DNA from: JACVRW01 sp046735115
Lineage (GTDB): Bacteria > Actinomycetota > Thermoleophilia > Solirubrobacterales > Thermoleophilaceae
Direction: 5' to 3'
Assembly (NCBI GenBank): GCA_046735115.1
Contig: JBKPSR010000156.1
Location: 1 to 23,213, forward strand
Length of the DNA: 23,213 nucleotides
In this document: positions 14,582 to 21,829 of the stretch, one piece after another
How the letters are laid out: each line of letters starts with the position of its first letter
Numbering within the stretch: the stretch's first letter is position 1
Translations under genes and position numbers: made by a program
The notes under the pieces: generated by a model
What the model was told of the DNA's origin: nothing
What the model saw: the letters and a program-made list of their open reading frames with translations, nothing else
The model's database searches: none

Positions 14582-15265
14582 ATGGCCGACTCGCCCCGGA
14601 TCATCCTCTTCGACATCGACGGCACGCTGGTCTCGACGGGGGGCGCGGGGGCGGTGGCCTGGAAGCGCGCCTTCGACGAGCTGTACGGGATTCCAGCCGA
14701 CATCGGCGAGTTCACGGACGCCGGCATGACCGACCCCGACGTGGGCGCGAAGACCTTCGAGGCCGTGCTGCACCGCGAGCCCACCGCCCGCGAGCTCGCC
14801 CAGCTGGTCCAGCGCCGGCTCGAGCACCTGCCCGAGGCGATTGCCGAGAGCAAGGGCTACCGGGTGCTGCCGGGCGTCCCGGAGCGGCTGCGGCAGCTGA
14901 GCCGCGACGGCCACCTCCTCGGGCTGATCACGGGCAACGGCGACGGCGCGGCCGCCGTGAAGCTCGCGCGCGGCGACCTCAACCGCTGGTTCACCTTCGG
15001 CGCGTACGCGACAGCCGGCGTCGACCGCCCCGGCATCGTGCGCCGGGCAGTGGAGCGCGGCGAGGCCATGCTGGGCATGAACGTGCCAAACCACGACATC
15101 TTCGTAGTGGGCGACACGCCGCTCGACGTCCAGGCGGCGCACGCGGTCGACTGCACAGCGGTGGCGGTGGCCACCGGCCACTACGACGCGGCGGCGCTCC
15201 GCGAGGCAGGCGCCGAGCATGTGCTCGACACACTCGAGGAAGAGCTGCCGCTGGGCGCGGGATAA
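14582..15265 (+). CDS. HAD-superfamily hydrolase (phosphoglycolate-phosphatase-like)
   Basis: A 227-residue HAD phosphatase. Motif I is LFDIDGTLVSTGG (catalytic Asp11 and Asp13), motif II is LITGN, and motif IV is VVGDTPLDVQAA. A lysine for motif III is expected but could not be placed with confidence; KLARGDL (about residue 126) is the nearest candidate. The helical cap domain lies at about residues 18-95, as in phosphoglycolate phosphatases and related enzymes. The start is ATG 14582, divergent from the histidine kinase with 73 bp between. It probably dephosphorylates a small metabolite; the substrate is unknown. The stop lies 40 bp before the next MarR gene. Confidence 0.85.
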   Translation: MADSPRIILFDIDGTLVSTGGAGAVAWKRAFDELYGIPADIGEFTDAGMTDPDVGAKTFEAVLHREPTARELAQLVQRRLEHLPEAIAESKGYRVLPGVPERLRQLSRDGHLLGLITGNGDGAAAVKLARGDLNRWFTFGAYATAGVDRPGIVRRAVERGEAMLGMNVPNHDIFVVGDTPLDVQAAHAVDCTAVAVATGHYDAAALREAGAEHVLDTLEEELPLGAG

Positions 15266-15297
15266 CTCTTAGGTGCGTAACTAATACCCTGCTAACC
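15261..15297. promoter_or_regulatory. AT-rich putative MarR operator/promoter region
   Basis: The 40-bp gap before the marR-MFS-MFS operon is AT-rich compared with its surroundings. It holds an interrupted inverted repeat TTAG (15269-15272), N8, CTAA (15281-15284) and the string GTAACTAATAC, whose TAATAC could serve as a -10 element. A similar AGATAACTAATGC lies at the far end of the operon (18911-18923). Operator function is a guess from position and the shared TAACTAAT core. Confidence 0.3.
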
Positions 15298-15305
15298 TTT
15301 CTCGC

Positions 15306-15767
15306 GTGGCACCACGCGGGACGACGCACGCCCCTTCCTCCTCTCACCAGGAGCTGACCGAGGCCCTCTACGAGTTCTTCCTGGCCGCGCGGCGCGCGCG
15401 CGGGCGCGCGGCGGGGCAGACCCTGCCGGGCGAGCTGTCGTTGGCGCAGTACCACCTGCTGGAGCCGCTTGCCACGGGCCCGCGGACGAATCGCGAGCTC
15501 GCCGAGCTGGCGGGCATCGCGGCGCCCACCGCGACCCGCATCGTCGACGGACTGCTCCAGCGAGGCCTCCTCTCGCGCGTGGAGGACCCCACCGACAGGC
15601 GCGCCGTCGTGATCTCGCTGACTCCGGAGGGGCGCTCGGCACTCGGCAAGAAGCAGCGCGAGTACGCGGCCCGGCGCAACCGCGTCGCCGAGGCTCTCGA
15701 GCCCCACGAACAGGAGGTCGCGACCGAGCTGCTGCGCCGGCTCGCCGCGGTGATCGAAGAGCTGTGA
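15306..15767 (+). CDS. MarR-family transcriptional regulator of the MFS efflux operon
   Basis: A 153-residue MarR protein from GTG 15306. The DNA-binding core is TNRELAELAGIAAPTATRIVDGLLQRGLLSR, with the wing EDPTDRRAVVISLTPEGRSAL. Dimerisation helices lie at about 14-40 and 110-153. Its TGA stop overlaps the GTG start of the first MFS pump by 4 bp, so regulator and pumps are made together. This is the classic arrangement of a ligand-responsive repressor controlling its own operon. The first ~14 residues (Ser/Thr/Pro-rich) are outside the fold, and a slightly later start cannot be excluded. Confidence 0.87.
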   Translation: MAPRGTTHAPSSSHQELTEALYEFFLAARRARGRAAGQTLPGELSLAQYHLLEPLATGPRTNRELAELAGIAAPTATRIVDGLLQRGLLSRVEDPTDRRAVVISLTPEGRSALGKKQREYAARRNRVAEALEPHEQEVATELLRRLAAVIEEL

Positions 15768-17215
15768 CCGAGCCGCGGCCGGGGTATCTGTTGTCGCCGC
15801 GGGCGACGATCCTGGCACTCTCGGGCGTGCTGCTCGGCATGCTGCTGGCCGCGCTCAACCAGACGATCGTGGCCACCGCCCTCCCCCGCATCACGGAGGA
15901 CCTCGGCGGCCTGGAGCACTACTCCTGGGTGTTCTCCGCCTACATGCTCGCCTCGACCGTGACGGTCCCGATCTACGGCAGGCTCTCGGACCTCCACGGT
16001 CGCCGCGTCTTCTTCGCGATCGGCATCGTGGTCTTCATGGCCGGCGCGGTCGTCGGCGGCATGGCCACATCGATGACCCAGCTGATCGCCGCGCGTGCGA
16101 TCCAGGGTCTCGGCGCCGGCGGGCTGATCCCGCTGGCGATGGCGGTGATCGGCGACCTGATCCCGCCCTCCGACCGCGGGCGCTGGCAGGGCCTCACCGG
16201 TGCCGTCTTCGGCCTCGCGTCGGTACTCGGCCCGCTCACCGGCGGCTGGATCGCGGACCACACGGACTGGCGCTGGGTCTTCTTCGTCTCGCTGCCGCTC
16301 GGCGTGCTGGCGCTCGTGGTGGTGCTCGCCACGCTCCGGATCCCGCCGCACCCCAACCGGCGCGGCGGAGTCGACTACACGGGGGCTGGACTCCTCGCCG
16401 CGGGCGTGGCGTGCATCCTGCTGGGCACCGTCCGGCTCGGCGACGGCAGCGGCGGCGCAACCGAGGTGGTGGCCCTGTTCGGGATCGGCCTCGCCACGCT
16501 TGTCGTGTTGGCCTGGCACGAACGCCGCGCGGAGAGCCCGATCGTGCCGGTGCCGCTCTTCCGGCTCAGGACCTTCAGTGCCGCAGCCGGAGCGTCGTTC
16601 GCGGTCGGGATGGGCATGTTCGGCGCGATCATGTTCGTGCCGCTGTTCGTGCAGGGCGTGCTCGGAGGATCGGCGACCAACGCTGGCCTCGTGCTCACGC
16701 CCCTTATGCTCGGCCTCGTGGGCGCAAGCGTCGGAAGCGGTCAGCTGATCGCCCGCACCGGGCGCTACCGCTGGGCGATCGTCTCCGGGCCACTCGTCAT
16801 GGCCGCGGGCTTCGCGCTCCTTGCCGGGCTCGACACCGGCTCCACGCGCGGCGCCGCGACGCTGGCCATGGTGGTGCTGGGACTGGGTATCGGCCTCGTG
16901 ATGCAGAACCTCCTCCTGGTCGTGCAGAACACGGTGCCGAGCAACGAGCTAGGCACGGCGACGAGCGCGACGCAGTTCTTCCGCACCACCGGCGGCACGA
17001 TCGGGGTCAGCGTCATGGGGGCGCTGATGACCGCCGGCCTCCCGGCCGGTACGGCGTCCTCGGCGCCGCCCCAGGCGCTCGCCCACGCGATCCACCCCGT
17101 GTTCGTCATCGGCGTGCCGCTGATGGCGCTCGCCTTCGTCCTGGTCCTGCTGATCCCGGAGACCCCGCTGCGGCGGAGCGTCCGGGAGGCCGAGCCGACT
17201 CCCACGCCCGCGTGA
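15764..17215 (+). CDS. MFS multidrug efflux pump, DHA2 (14-helix) type
   Basis: A 483-residue major-facilitator protein. The N-terminal half shows the DHA2 pattern: GVLLGMLLAALNQTIVATALPRI in helix 1, motif A as GRLSDLHGRR, IQGLGAGGLIPLAMAVIGD for motif B/helix 4, and GPLTGGWIADHTDWRWVFF for motif C. Later helices give about 14 in all, as in EmrB/QacA exporters. It would expel hydrophobic drugs in exchange for protons. The GTG start overlaps the marR stop, and its own TGA overlaps the start of a second MFS gene, all as GTGA. No HlyD-type adaptor is present, which fits an organism without a conventional outer membrane. Confidence 0.9.
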   Translation: MTEPRPGYLLSPRATILALSGVLLGMLLAALNQTIVATALPRITEDLGGLEHYSWVFSAYMLASTVTVPIYGRLSDLHGRRVFFAIGIVVFMAGAVVGGMATSMTQLIAARAIQGLGAGGLIPLAMAVIGDLIPPSDRGRWQGLTGAVFGLASVLGPLTGGWIADHTDWRWVFFVSLPLGVLALVVVLATLRIPPHPNRRGGVDYTGAGLLAAGVACILLGTVRLGDGSGGATEVVALFGIGLATLVVLAWHERRAESPIVPVPLFRLRTFSAAAGASFAVGMGMFGAIMFVPLFVQGVLGGSATNAGLVLTPLMLGLVGASVGSGQLIARTGRYRWAIVSGPLVMAAGFALLAGLDTGSTRGAATLAMVVLGLGIGLVMQNLLLVVQNTVPSNELGTATSATQFFRTTGGTIGVSVMGALMTAGLPAGTASSAPPQALAHAIHPVFVIGVPLMALAFVLVLLIPETPLRRSVREAEPTPTPA

Positions 17216-18663
17216 CCACCTCCGCTCCGCGCCAGCACTACGGCGTGACGCTCGGGGTGCTCGCCGTCGCGGCGCTCGCCTACGCGCTGCTGCAGACGAT
17301 GGTGGCGCCGGCGCTGCCCGAGATCCAGCACGAGCTCGGCGCCTCGCCGAGCACGGTCACGTGGGTCCTGACCGTGTACCTGCTGAGCGCTTCCGTGACC
17401 ACGCCCATCCTCGGCCGGCTCGGCGACATGTTCGGCAAGGAGCGGACGCTCGTAGCGGTTCTGGCGCTGTTCGCACTCGGCTCGCTGATCGCGGCGCTCT
17501 CGAACAGCCTCGGCCTACTCGTGGCGGGGCGCGCCGTCCAGGGCGCAGGCGGCGCCGTCTTCCCGCTCGCGTTCGGGATCATCCGCGACGAGTTCCCCCG
17601 CGACCGCGTGGCCACCGGGATCGGCCTGATCTCCGCGACGTTCGGGATCGGCGGCGGCGCCGGCCTCGTGCTCAGCGGGCTCATCGTGGACCACCTCTCC
17701 TACCGGTGGATCTTCTGGTTCGGCCTCGTCGTGGTGCTGATTGCGATGGTGGCGGCGCACCTGTTCGTCCCGGAGTCGCCCGTGAAGTCGCCTGCCCGTA
17801 TCGACTTCGGCGGCGCCGCGCTCCTGTCCGCCGGACTGACGTCCATGCTGCTCGCCGTCAGCGAGGGCAATCGCTGGGGCTGGGGCTCCGCGCCAATCCT
17901 GGGGCTGTTCACGGCCGCGGCCGTGATCCTGTTCGTCTGGGTCCTCTACGAGCGGAGGGCCCCGGAGCCGCTGGTCGACATCGAGCTGCTGCGAGTTCGC
18001 GGCGTCTGGACCACCAACCTGACGGCCTGCCTGATCGGCTTCGGGATGTTCGGCTCGTTCATCCTCATCCCCCAGCTCGTCCAGACTCCGGAGTCCCAGG
18101 GCTACGGGTTCGGCGTGGGCGTCACCGGCGCGGGACTGTTCATGCTGCCCTCCGCCGCGGTGATGCTCGTGGCCGGGCCTTTGGCTGGACTGCTCGGCTC
18201 GCGGGTGGGTTCCAAGGTTCCCCTCCTGATCGGCACGAGCTCCGCCGCCGTGAGCTTCCTGCTGCTTGCCGTGGCTCACTCGGAGGCCTGGCAGATCGTG
18301 GTCGCGGTCACCCTGCTCGGGTTCGGGATCGGCATGTCGTTCGCCTCGATGGCGAACCTGATCGTCGAGGCCGTGCCCCAGCACCAGACGGGCGAGGCCA
18401 CCGGAATGAACACGATCATGCGCACGATCGGCGGCGCTTTCGGCGCGCAGATCGCCGCCGCGATCGTCACCGATCACATCGCCCCGGGCGCGCGCTACGC
18501 CGCCGAGTCCGGCTTCACGACGGCGTTCCTCATGGGAGCGATCACGGTGGCGATCGCGACGGGAGCGGCTGCGCTGATCCCCGGCCGCCGGCGCCGCTCG
18601 GAGGAGAGCGACAGGCTGCGGCCCGCCGGCAAGGAGTGGGTCGAGATCGGCACCTCGGCATAG
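17212..18663 (+). CDS. Second MFS efflux pump of the operon, DHA2-like
   Basis: A 483-residue MFS protein, coincidentally the same length as the pump before it. It starts at GTG 17212 by 4-bp overlap; the longer open frame upstream is shadow of the first pump. Visible features are YALLQTMVAPALPEIQHEL in helix 1, motif A as GRLGDMFGKE, GRAVQGAGGAVFPLAFGIIRDEF, and GAGLVLSGLIVDHLSYRWIF for motif C. About 14 helices are expected. The tail is charged (GRRRRSEESDRLR). The two pumps share a fold and motif pattern but differ throughout, so they are paralogues of long standing rather than a fresh duplication. The pair may form a heterodimer or have distinct substrates; both ideas are inference. Confidence 0.88.
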   Translation: MTTSAPRQHYGVTLGVLAVAALAYALLQTMVAPALPEIQHELGASPSTVTWVLTVYLLSASVTTPILGRLGDMFGKERTLVAVLALFALGSLIAALSNSLGLLVAGRAVQGAGGAVFPLAFGIIRDEFPRDRVATGIGLISATFGIGGGAGLVLSGLIVDHLSYRWIFWFGLVVVLIAMVAAHLFVPESPVKSPARIDFGGAALLSAGLTSMLLAVSEGNRWGWGSAPILGLFTAAAVILFVWVLYERRAPEPLVDIELLRVRGVWTTNLTACLIGFGMFGSFILIPQLVQTPESQGYGFGVGVTGAGLFMLPSAAVMLVAGPLAGLLGSRVGSKVPLLIGTSSAAVSFLLLAVAHSEAWQIVVAVTLLGFGIGMSFASMANLIVEAVPQHQTGEATGMNTIMRTIGGAFGAQIAAAIVTDHIAPGARYAAESGFTTAFLMGAITVAIATGAAALIPGRRRRSEESDRLRPAGKEWVEIGTSA

Positions 18664-18672
18664 TAGGCCCAA

Positions 18673-18905
18673 CTAGGCCGTGGGCAGCGGCGCGAGATCC
18701 GGTTCGACGAACGAGGCGCGGGCCCGCTCGCTGAAGAGCAGGCCCTCGCTGTAGTGCGCGCTGAGCAGATCGCGCCGCAGCAGCTCGGGGTGGGCCTCGA
18801 CAAATCAGCGAACGGCAGGGGCGCGCTCTCGACGGCGAGTCGGCCCACGACGCGCGCCCACGCGACGGTCATCGTCTCGTGGTACTCGCGGAAGGCGCCG
18901 CGCGC
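18673..18905 (-). pseudogene. Frameshifted, N-terminally truncated gene remnant
   Basis: Read on the minus strand from ~18905, one frame gives a plausible protein segment, GAFREYHETMTVAWARVV, then GRLAVESAPLPFAD. Near 18800 the coding potential moves to another frame, FVEAHPELLRRDLLSAHYSE, continuing to FVEPDLAPLPTA and TAG at 18673-18675. Restoring one base in GATTTGTC joins the frames as PLPFAD-FVEAHPELL. A TAG immediately upstream (18906-18908) and the AT-rich string beyond show that the N-terminal part is gone. I do not recognise the parent family. The remnant fills the gap between the second MFS gene and the next MarR gene. A sequencing error could explain the frameshift but not the missing start. 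Confidence 0.6.
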
Positions 18906-18933
18906 CTACTAGATAACTAATGCAAAACGCGAA

Positions 18934-19341
18934 TCAGCGTTCGGCCAGCTCGTCCAGTGCACGCATGGTTTCGAAGAAGCCCTTGGCCGAGCGCTCTGAG
19001 ACCGCGGCCAGTGCGCTCCGGTCCAGCTCGCGGAAGCTCCGCCTCACCCGTCCCGCGACCTGGCGTCCGTCATCGGTGAGCTTGATCGTGAACGAGCGCC
19101 GGTCGGGCGGGTTCGTCCGGCGGTCGACCAGGCCGCGGCGCTCGAGCCGGTTGATCACGCCCGTGAGCGTCGACGCCCGCTGCCCGGTCGCGGCCTGCAG
19201 CTTGGCCACCGAGCAGCCGGCCCTGGGTTCGAGCTGCGCCAGTGCATTCACCTCCCCCGGGCTGAGCCCGAGATCCTCGAGGTCGGCGGCGAGGCGGTCG
19301 AGCACGCGGTGGACGGTGCGCTCGAGGGGCCGCCACCACAC
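18934..19341 (-). CDS. MarR-family transcriptional regulator
   Basis: A 135-residue MarR protein. The helix-turn-helix is CSVAKLQAATGQRASTLTGVINRLERRGLVDRR, with the wing TNPPDRRSFTIKLTDDGRQVAG and dimerisation helices at both ends. In this frame the only start after a TGA is GTG 19341 (first residues MWWRPLERTVH). An ATG at 19357 overlaps the upstream stop as ATGA, but it is in another frame and runs into shadow sequence; the alternation GTGTGGTGG near 19335 could hide a one-base slip. It is the third gene of a likely GST-isochorismatase-MarR operon and may control it. Confidence 0.82.
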   Translation of the reverse strand: MWWRPLERTVHRVLDRLAADLEDLGLSPGEVNALAQLEPRAGCSVAKLQAATGQRASTLTGVINRLERRGLVDRRTNPPDRRSFTIKLTDDGRQVAGRVRRSFRELDRSALAAVSERSAKGFFETMRALDELAER

Positions 19342-19353
19342 TCGGGTCGGCGC

Positions 19354-19911
19354 TCATCGCCCGTCTAAGCCGGCAACCGCCTCACGCGTGTCCACCACTC
19401 GCCCGAACTCGGGGTCGAGGTTGGCCGCCGTCACGCGAGCGAGCTCGTCCGCGGTGATCGTGCCGCCGTCGTGCGCGGGCAGCCCGAACGTGTAGGTGGC
19501 GTCGAGGACGAGGGTGGTGTCGAAGTCCAGGTTCGCGGCGACCCTGGCGGTGGTCTCGCAGCACATGTTCGTCTGGATGCCGCAGACCGCCACCCGCTCG
19601 ATTCCCTCGCCGCGCAGCCAGGCGGCGAGGTCGGGCTCCCCGTGGAAGGAGGAGTTGACGCTCTTCGTCACCAGCAGGTCCGGCTCGCCGGTGAGGACGT
19701 CCTGGAAGTCGTTCCCACGCTGCCCCGGCGTGAACGGCGAGCCCGGCTCGGCGGAGTCGTGCCTCACATAGACGATCGGCTGCCCATGGGCGCGCCAGGC
19801 CTCGATCAGGGCGGCGATGTTCTCCTCGGCGGCCGGGTTGTTCCGCTCTCCCCAGATGGGATCGCCGAAGCCCTCCTGGACATCCACGACGATCAGCGCC
19901 ACGCGCTCCAC
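19354..19911 (-). CDS. Isochorismatase-like cysteine hydrolase
   Basis: A 185-residue cysteine hydrolase. The catalytic triad is visible: Asp10 in LIVVDVQEGF, Lys83 in VTKSVNSSF and nucleophile Cys117 in GIQTNMCCETTAR. Members hydrolyse amides, ureides or vinyl ethers (nicotinamidase, N-carbamoylsarcosine and isochorismate hydrolases); the substrate cannot be read here. The doubled cysteine (CC) at the active site is slightly unusual, as many relatives have Cys-Val. The start is GTG 19911, 1 bp after the GST stop, so it is co-transcribed with that gene, and a MarR gene follows after 12 bp. The context suggests handling of an electrophilic or aromatic xenobiotic. Confidence 0.87.
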   Translation of the reverse strand: MERVALIVVDVQEGFGDPIWGERNNPAAEENIAALIEAWRAHGQPIVYVRHDSAEPGSPFTPGQRGNDFQDVLTGEPDLLVTKSVNSSFHGEPDLAAWLRGEGIERVAVCGIQTNMCCETTARVAANLDFDTTLVLDATYTFGLPAHDGGTITADELARVTAANLDPEFGRVVDTREAVAGLDGR

Positions 19912-19912
19912 G

Positions 19913-20605
19913 TCAGGCGACCGACGACTTGGCCTGCTCGACGAAGCCGCGCACGTCGGCCGCCGGCTCGCTGTAGGCCTCGCCGAGCGCCTGCTCGACC
20001 GCGGCCATGTAGTCCTCGGCCCACGCCGGGAAGTCGTAGTCCACAGCGCGCAGGAACTCGAGCGTCGCGGCCAGCCGGATGTCGGCGATCGACGGGTGAT
20101 CGCCGCCGATGAACTTCCTCCCGTCCAGGAAGAAAAGCCTGTAGGCCTCGAGCGGCTCGGCCAGCGCCTCCTCCGCGTCCTTCTGGGCCTTCGCCTTCAT
20201 GGAATCGTCGGCCTCGGAGGTCGCGACCTCGCCGGGATACTGCGGGAACCCGAGCGTCGGGTAGGTGGCCCGCGCGACGAGCGGATAGAGCGTCCCGATC
20301 AGGTAGAACATCGCGCTGTCGACCATCGCCCGTTCGGCCGGGTCCGGCGGATAGAGGCTGTCGAGCCCGTGCTTGTTGCAGAGGTACTGCATGATCGCGC
20401 AGCTCTCCCAGAGCGCTCCGCGCGTCAGCCCCTCCTCCTCCAGCAGCGGCGTGAGGTGCGCGGGGTCTTTCGCGAGGAACTCGGGCGTCCTCGTCTGGCC
20501 CCAGACGTCCACCTCGTCGAAGTCCAGACCCGCCGCGCGCACGAAGATGCGCGCGGTGAGGTTGTTGACGCTCGGCGTCAGGACGTTGAGGGTGTTCTCG
20601 GCCAT
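19913..20605 (-). CDS. Glutathione S-transferase-like protein
   Basis: A ~230-residue two-domain GST. The N-terminal thioredoxin-like domain (~1-80) includes SVNNLTARIFVRAAGLDFDEVDV, HLTPLLEEEG, and the Glu-Ser pair WESCAIMQYLCNK that normally binds the glutamyl end of the thiol. The all-helical C-terminal domain has HPSIADIRLAATLEFL, the conserved N-capping box of GSTs. Most actinomycetes lack glutathione, so the thiol used (mycothiol, ergothioneine or other) is open. ATG 20605 was chosen because AGGAGG sits 6 nt upstream; the ATG at 20611 abuts the Shine-Dalgarno. It is first in a minus-strand operon with the cysteine hydrolase and a MarR regulator. Confidence 0.82.
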   Translation of the reverse strand: MAENTLNVLTPSVNNLTARIFVRAAGLDFDEVDVWGQTRTPEFLAKDPAHLTPLLEEEGLTRGALWESCAIMQYLCNKHGLDSLYPPDPAERAMVDSAMFYLIGTLYPLVARATYPTLGFPQYPGEVATSEADDSMKAKAQKDAEEALAEPLEAYRLFFLDGRKFIGGDHPSIADIRLAATLEFLRAVDYDFPAWAEDYMAAVEQALGEAYSEPAADVRGFVEQAKSSVA

Positions 20606-20611
20606 CTCCAT

Positions 20612-20617
20612 CCTCCT
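20612..20617 (-). promoter_or_regulatory. Ribosome binding site deciding the GST start
   Basis: AGGAGG on the minus strand is directly adjacent to one ATG (20611) and 6 nt from the next (20605). The spacing favours initiation at 20605. Confidence 0.6.
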
Positions 20618-20724
20618 GATCGAATCTGTTCAGAGCATCGTATTTCGAACCCCAATGCAAATCAGGGTGCAGGTCAGGGGTTCTCCCCGATGCCACGACC
20701 GCTGCCGTGGCGGATGATGGCGTC

Positions 20725-20928
20725 ATGTCCGCTATCGAGATGCAAACCCACCTCCAGCAGCTCGAGGCAGAGCGCGCCCAGGCCCTGATGGAAGGTCTAG
20801 GGGACAGCGCCGCGTACATGGCTGACCTCACCGAGGAGATCGAGGTGACCCGCCACGCCTACGTCGCAACCGCGGTGACCGAGATCGCCGTCCTCCGCGG
20901 CGAGCTCTCAGGGACGCTCGAGGGATAG
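20725..20928 (+). CDS. Small helical protein, unknown function
   Basis: A 67-residue protein from ATG 20725 (first residues MSAIEMQTHLQQLEAERAQA). It is predicted almost entirely helical, with heptad-like spacing of Leu and Ala and many Glu, so coiled-coil pairing is likely. It has no cysteine, membrane segment or known motif. A second very small gene with a good RBS begins 14 bp after its stop, so the two probably form a unit. An in-frame ATG at 20707 is possible but lies outside the conserved-looking part. I do not know a function. Confidence 0.65.
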   Translation: MSAIEMQTHLQQLEAERAQALMEGLGDSAAYMADLTEEIEVTRHAYVATAVTEIAVLRGELSGTLEG

Positions 20929-20942
20929 GCAAGGAGCATCCG

Positions 20943-21059
20943 GTGTTTCCGCGCACTTGGACAGTCACGATCGGCGACCACACGCTGAAGATCGTGGCCG
21001 GCACCCGCGAGGCGGCCGAGAAGATCGCCGCCCGGCGCGTCGCCCGGATGGCCGCCTAG
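20943..21059 (+). CDS. Very small (38-residue) protein, unknown function
   Basis: GTG 20943 is preceded at 6 nt by AAGGAG (20931-20936), a strong Shine-Dalgarno for this region. The product begins VFPRTWTVTIGDHTLKIV, then GTREAAEKIAARRVARMAA: a short beta-hairpin followed by a basic amphipathic helix. It follows the 67-residue helical protein by 14 bp, and the acidic and basic helices could be partners. The TAG stop shares CTAG with the stop of the convergent sigma-factor remnant. The RBS, codon choice and tandem layout support a real gene despite its size. Confidence 0.6.
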   Translation: MFPRTWTVTIGDHTLKIVAGTREAAEKIAARRVARMAA

Positions 21060-21749
21060 GCGCTGAGCGCCGGCGGCAGCCCCAGCGTGGCGAACACGCC
21101 GGGGCCAAACGTATACCGCTTGACGAGGGCCTGCTCCCCGCTTGTCGGATTCGACTCCGGCGCCCAGTCGAGCCTGCGCACCGGCAGGCGCCGCTTGAGG
21201 GTGGCCCTAGCGCTGGAGCGCGCTGTTCACCGAGGCAACCCTCGTCTCGAGCAACGACGCCGTGTCCTCCGCCGACCAGCCGAGCACGTCGCGGAGGATC
21301 AGGACGGCCCGCTGCTTGGGCGACAGATGCTGGATGGCGACCAGGAAGGCGAGCTCGATGGTCTCCTTGGAGACGACGACGTCGTCCGGTCCGGCGTCCG
21401 TGGCGCGGACCTCGTCCAGCAGCTCGTCCGGGTACGGCTGTAGCCACGGGACCTCCGACTGCGGCAGCACGCGCCGCGGGCGCCTCGCCAGGGCGTCCAG
21501 GCAGGCGTTCGTCGCGATCCGGTACAGCCACGCGCGGAACGTGGACCTCCCCTTGAAGCCCCTGCGCTTCCGCCAGGCGCGCTGGAAAGTCTCCTGCGTC
21601 AGGTCCTCCGAGGCCTCGAACGAGCCGAGCATCCGGTAGCAGTGCACCTGGAGCTCGGGGCGGTAGCTCTCGACGAGGCCGGAGAACGCTGCCTCGTCCC
21701 CGGCCTGGGCGGCGGCGACGGCCTCGTCCATCTGATCTGCGTGCTGCAT
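21056..21749 (-). pseudogene. Decayed ECF sigma-factor gene (frameshift plus loss of the SnoaL-like domain)
   Basis: From ATG 21749 the first 180 residues are a good ECF sigma factor: region 2 as MLGSFEASEDLTQETFQRAW and FRAWLYRIATNACLDALARR, and region 4 as HLSPKQRAVLILRDVLGWSAEDTA, then SVNSALQR and a stop at 21207. Beyond it another frame continues the family sequence: RATLKRRLPVRRLDWAPESN, then ALVKRY. It jumps directly to TFGPGVFATLGLPPALSA and TAG (21056). Restoring two bases (GC) in CAGCGCTAGG rejoins the frames. Full-length relatives (TIGR02960-like, ~320 residues) carry a SnoaL-like domain between RY and the final TF-x-FGLP segment; about 100 residues are missing here. The truncated core might still act as a sigma factor. 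Alternative starts are 21761 and 21731. Confidence 0.75.
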
Positions 21750-21829
21750 TCTCGAAACCATGGTGCATACGACGGCCGCGCGGCCGAAAACCAATCGGGT
21801 CCGGCGCCGTCTCTTGATAGTTTCGATGC

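Noticed and set aside
12947..15220. 757-codon minus-strand open frame overlapping the kinase and HAD genes
   Set aside because: It is an alternative frame of the histidine kinase and antisense of the HAD gene; conserved motifs lie only in the frames annotated.
16411..17211. Fusion of the two MFS pumps or an N-terminal extension of the second
   Set aside because: The upstream part is a shifted frame of the first pump; both pumps are complete by themselves and overlap by GTGA.
18661..18686. Terminator after the second MFS pump (TAGGCC repeated at 18664 and 18674)
   Set aside because: The possible stem is only 4 bp (GGCC/GGCC) and has no T-tract.
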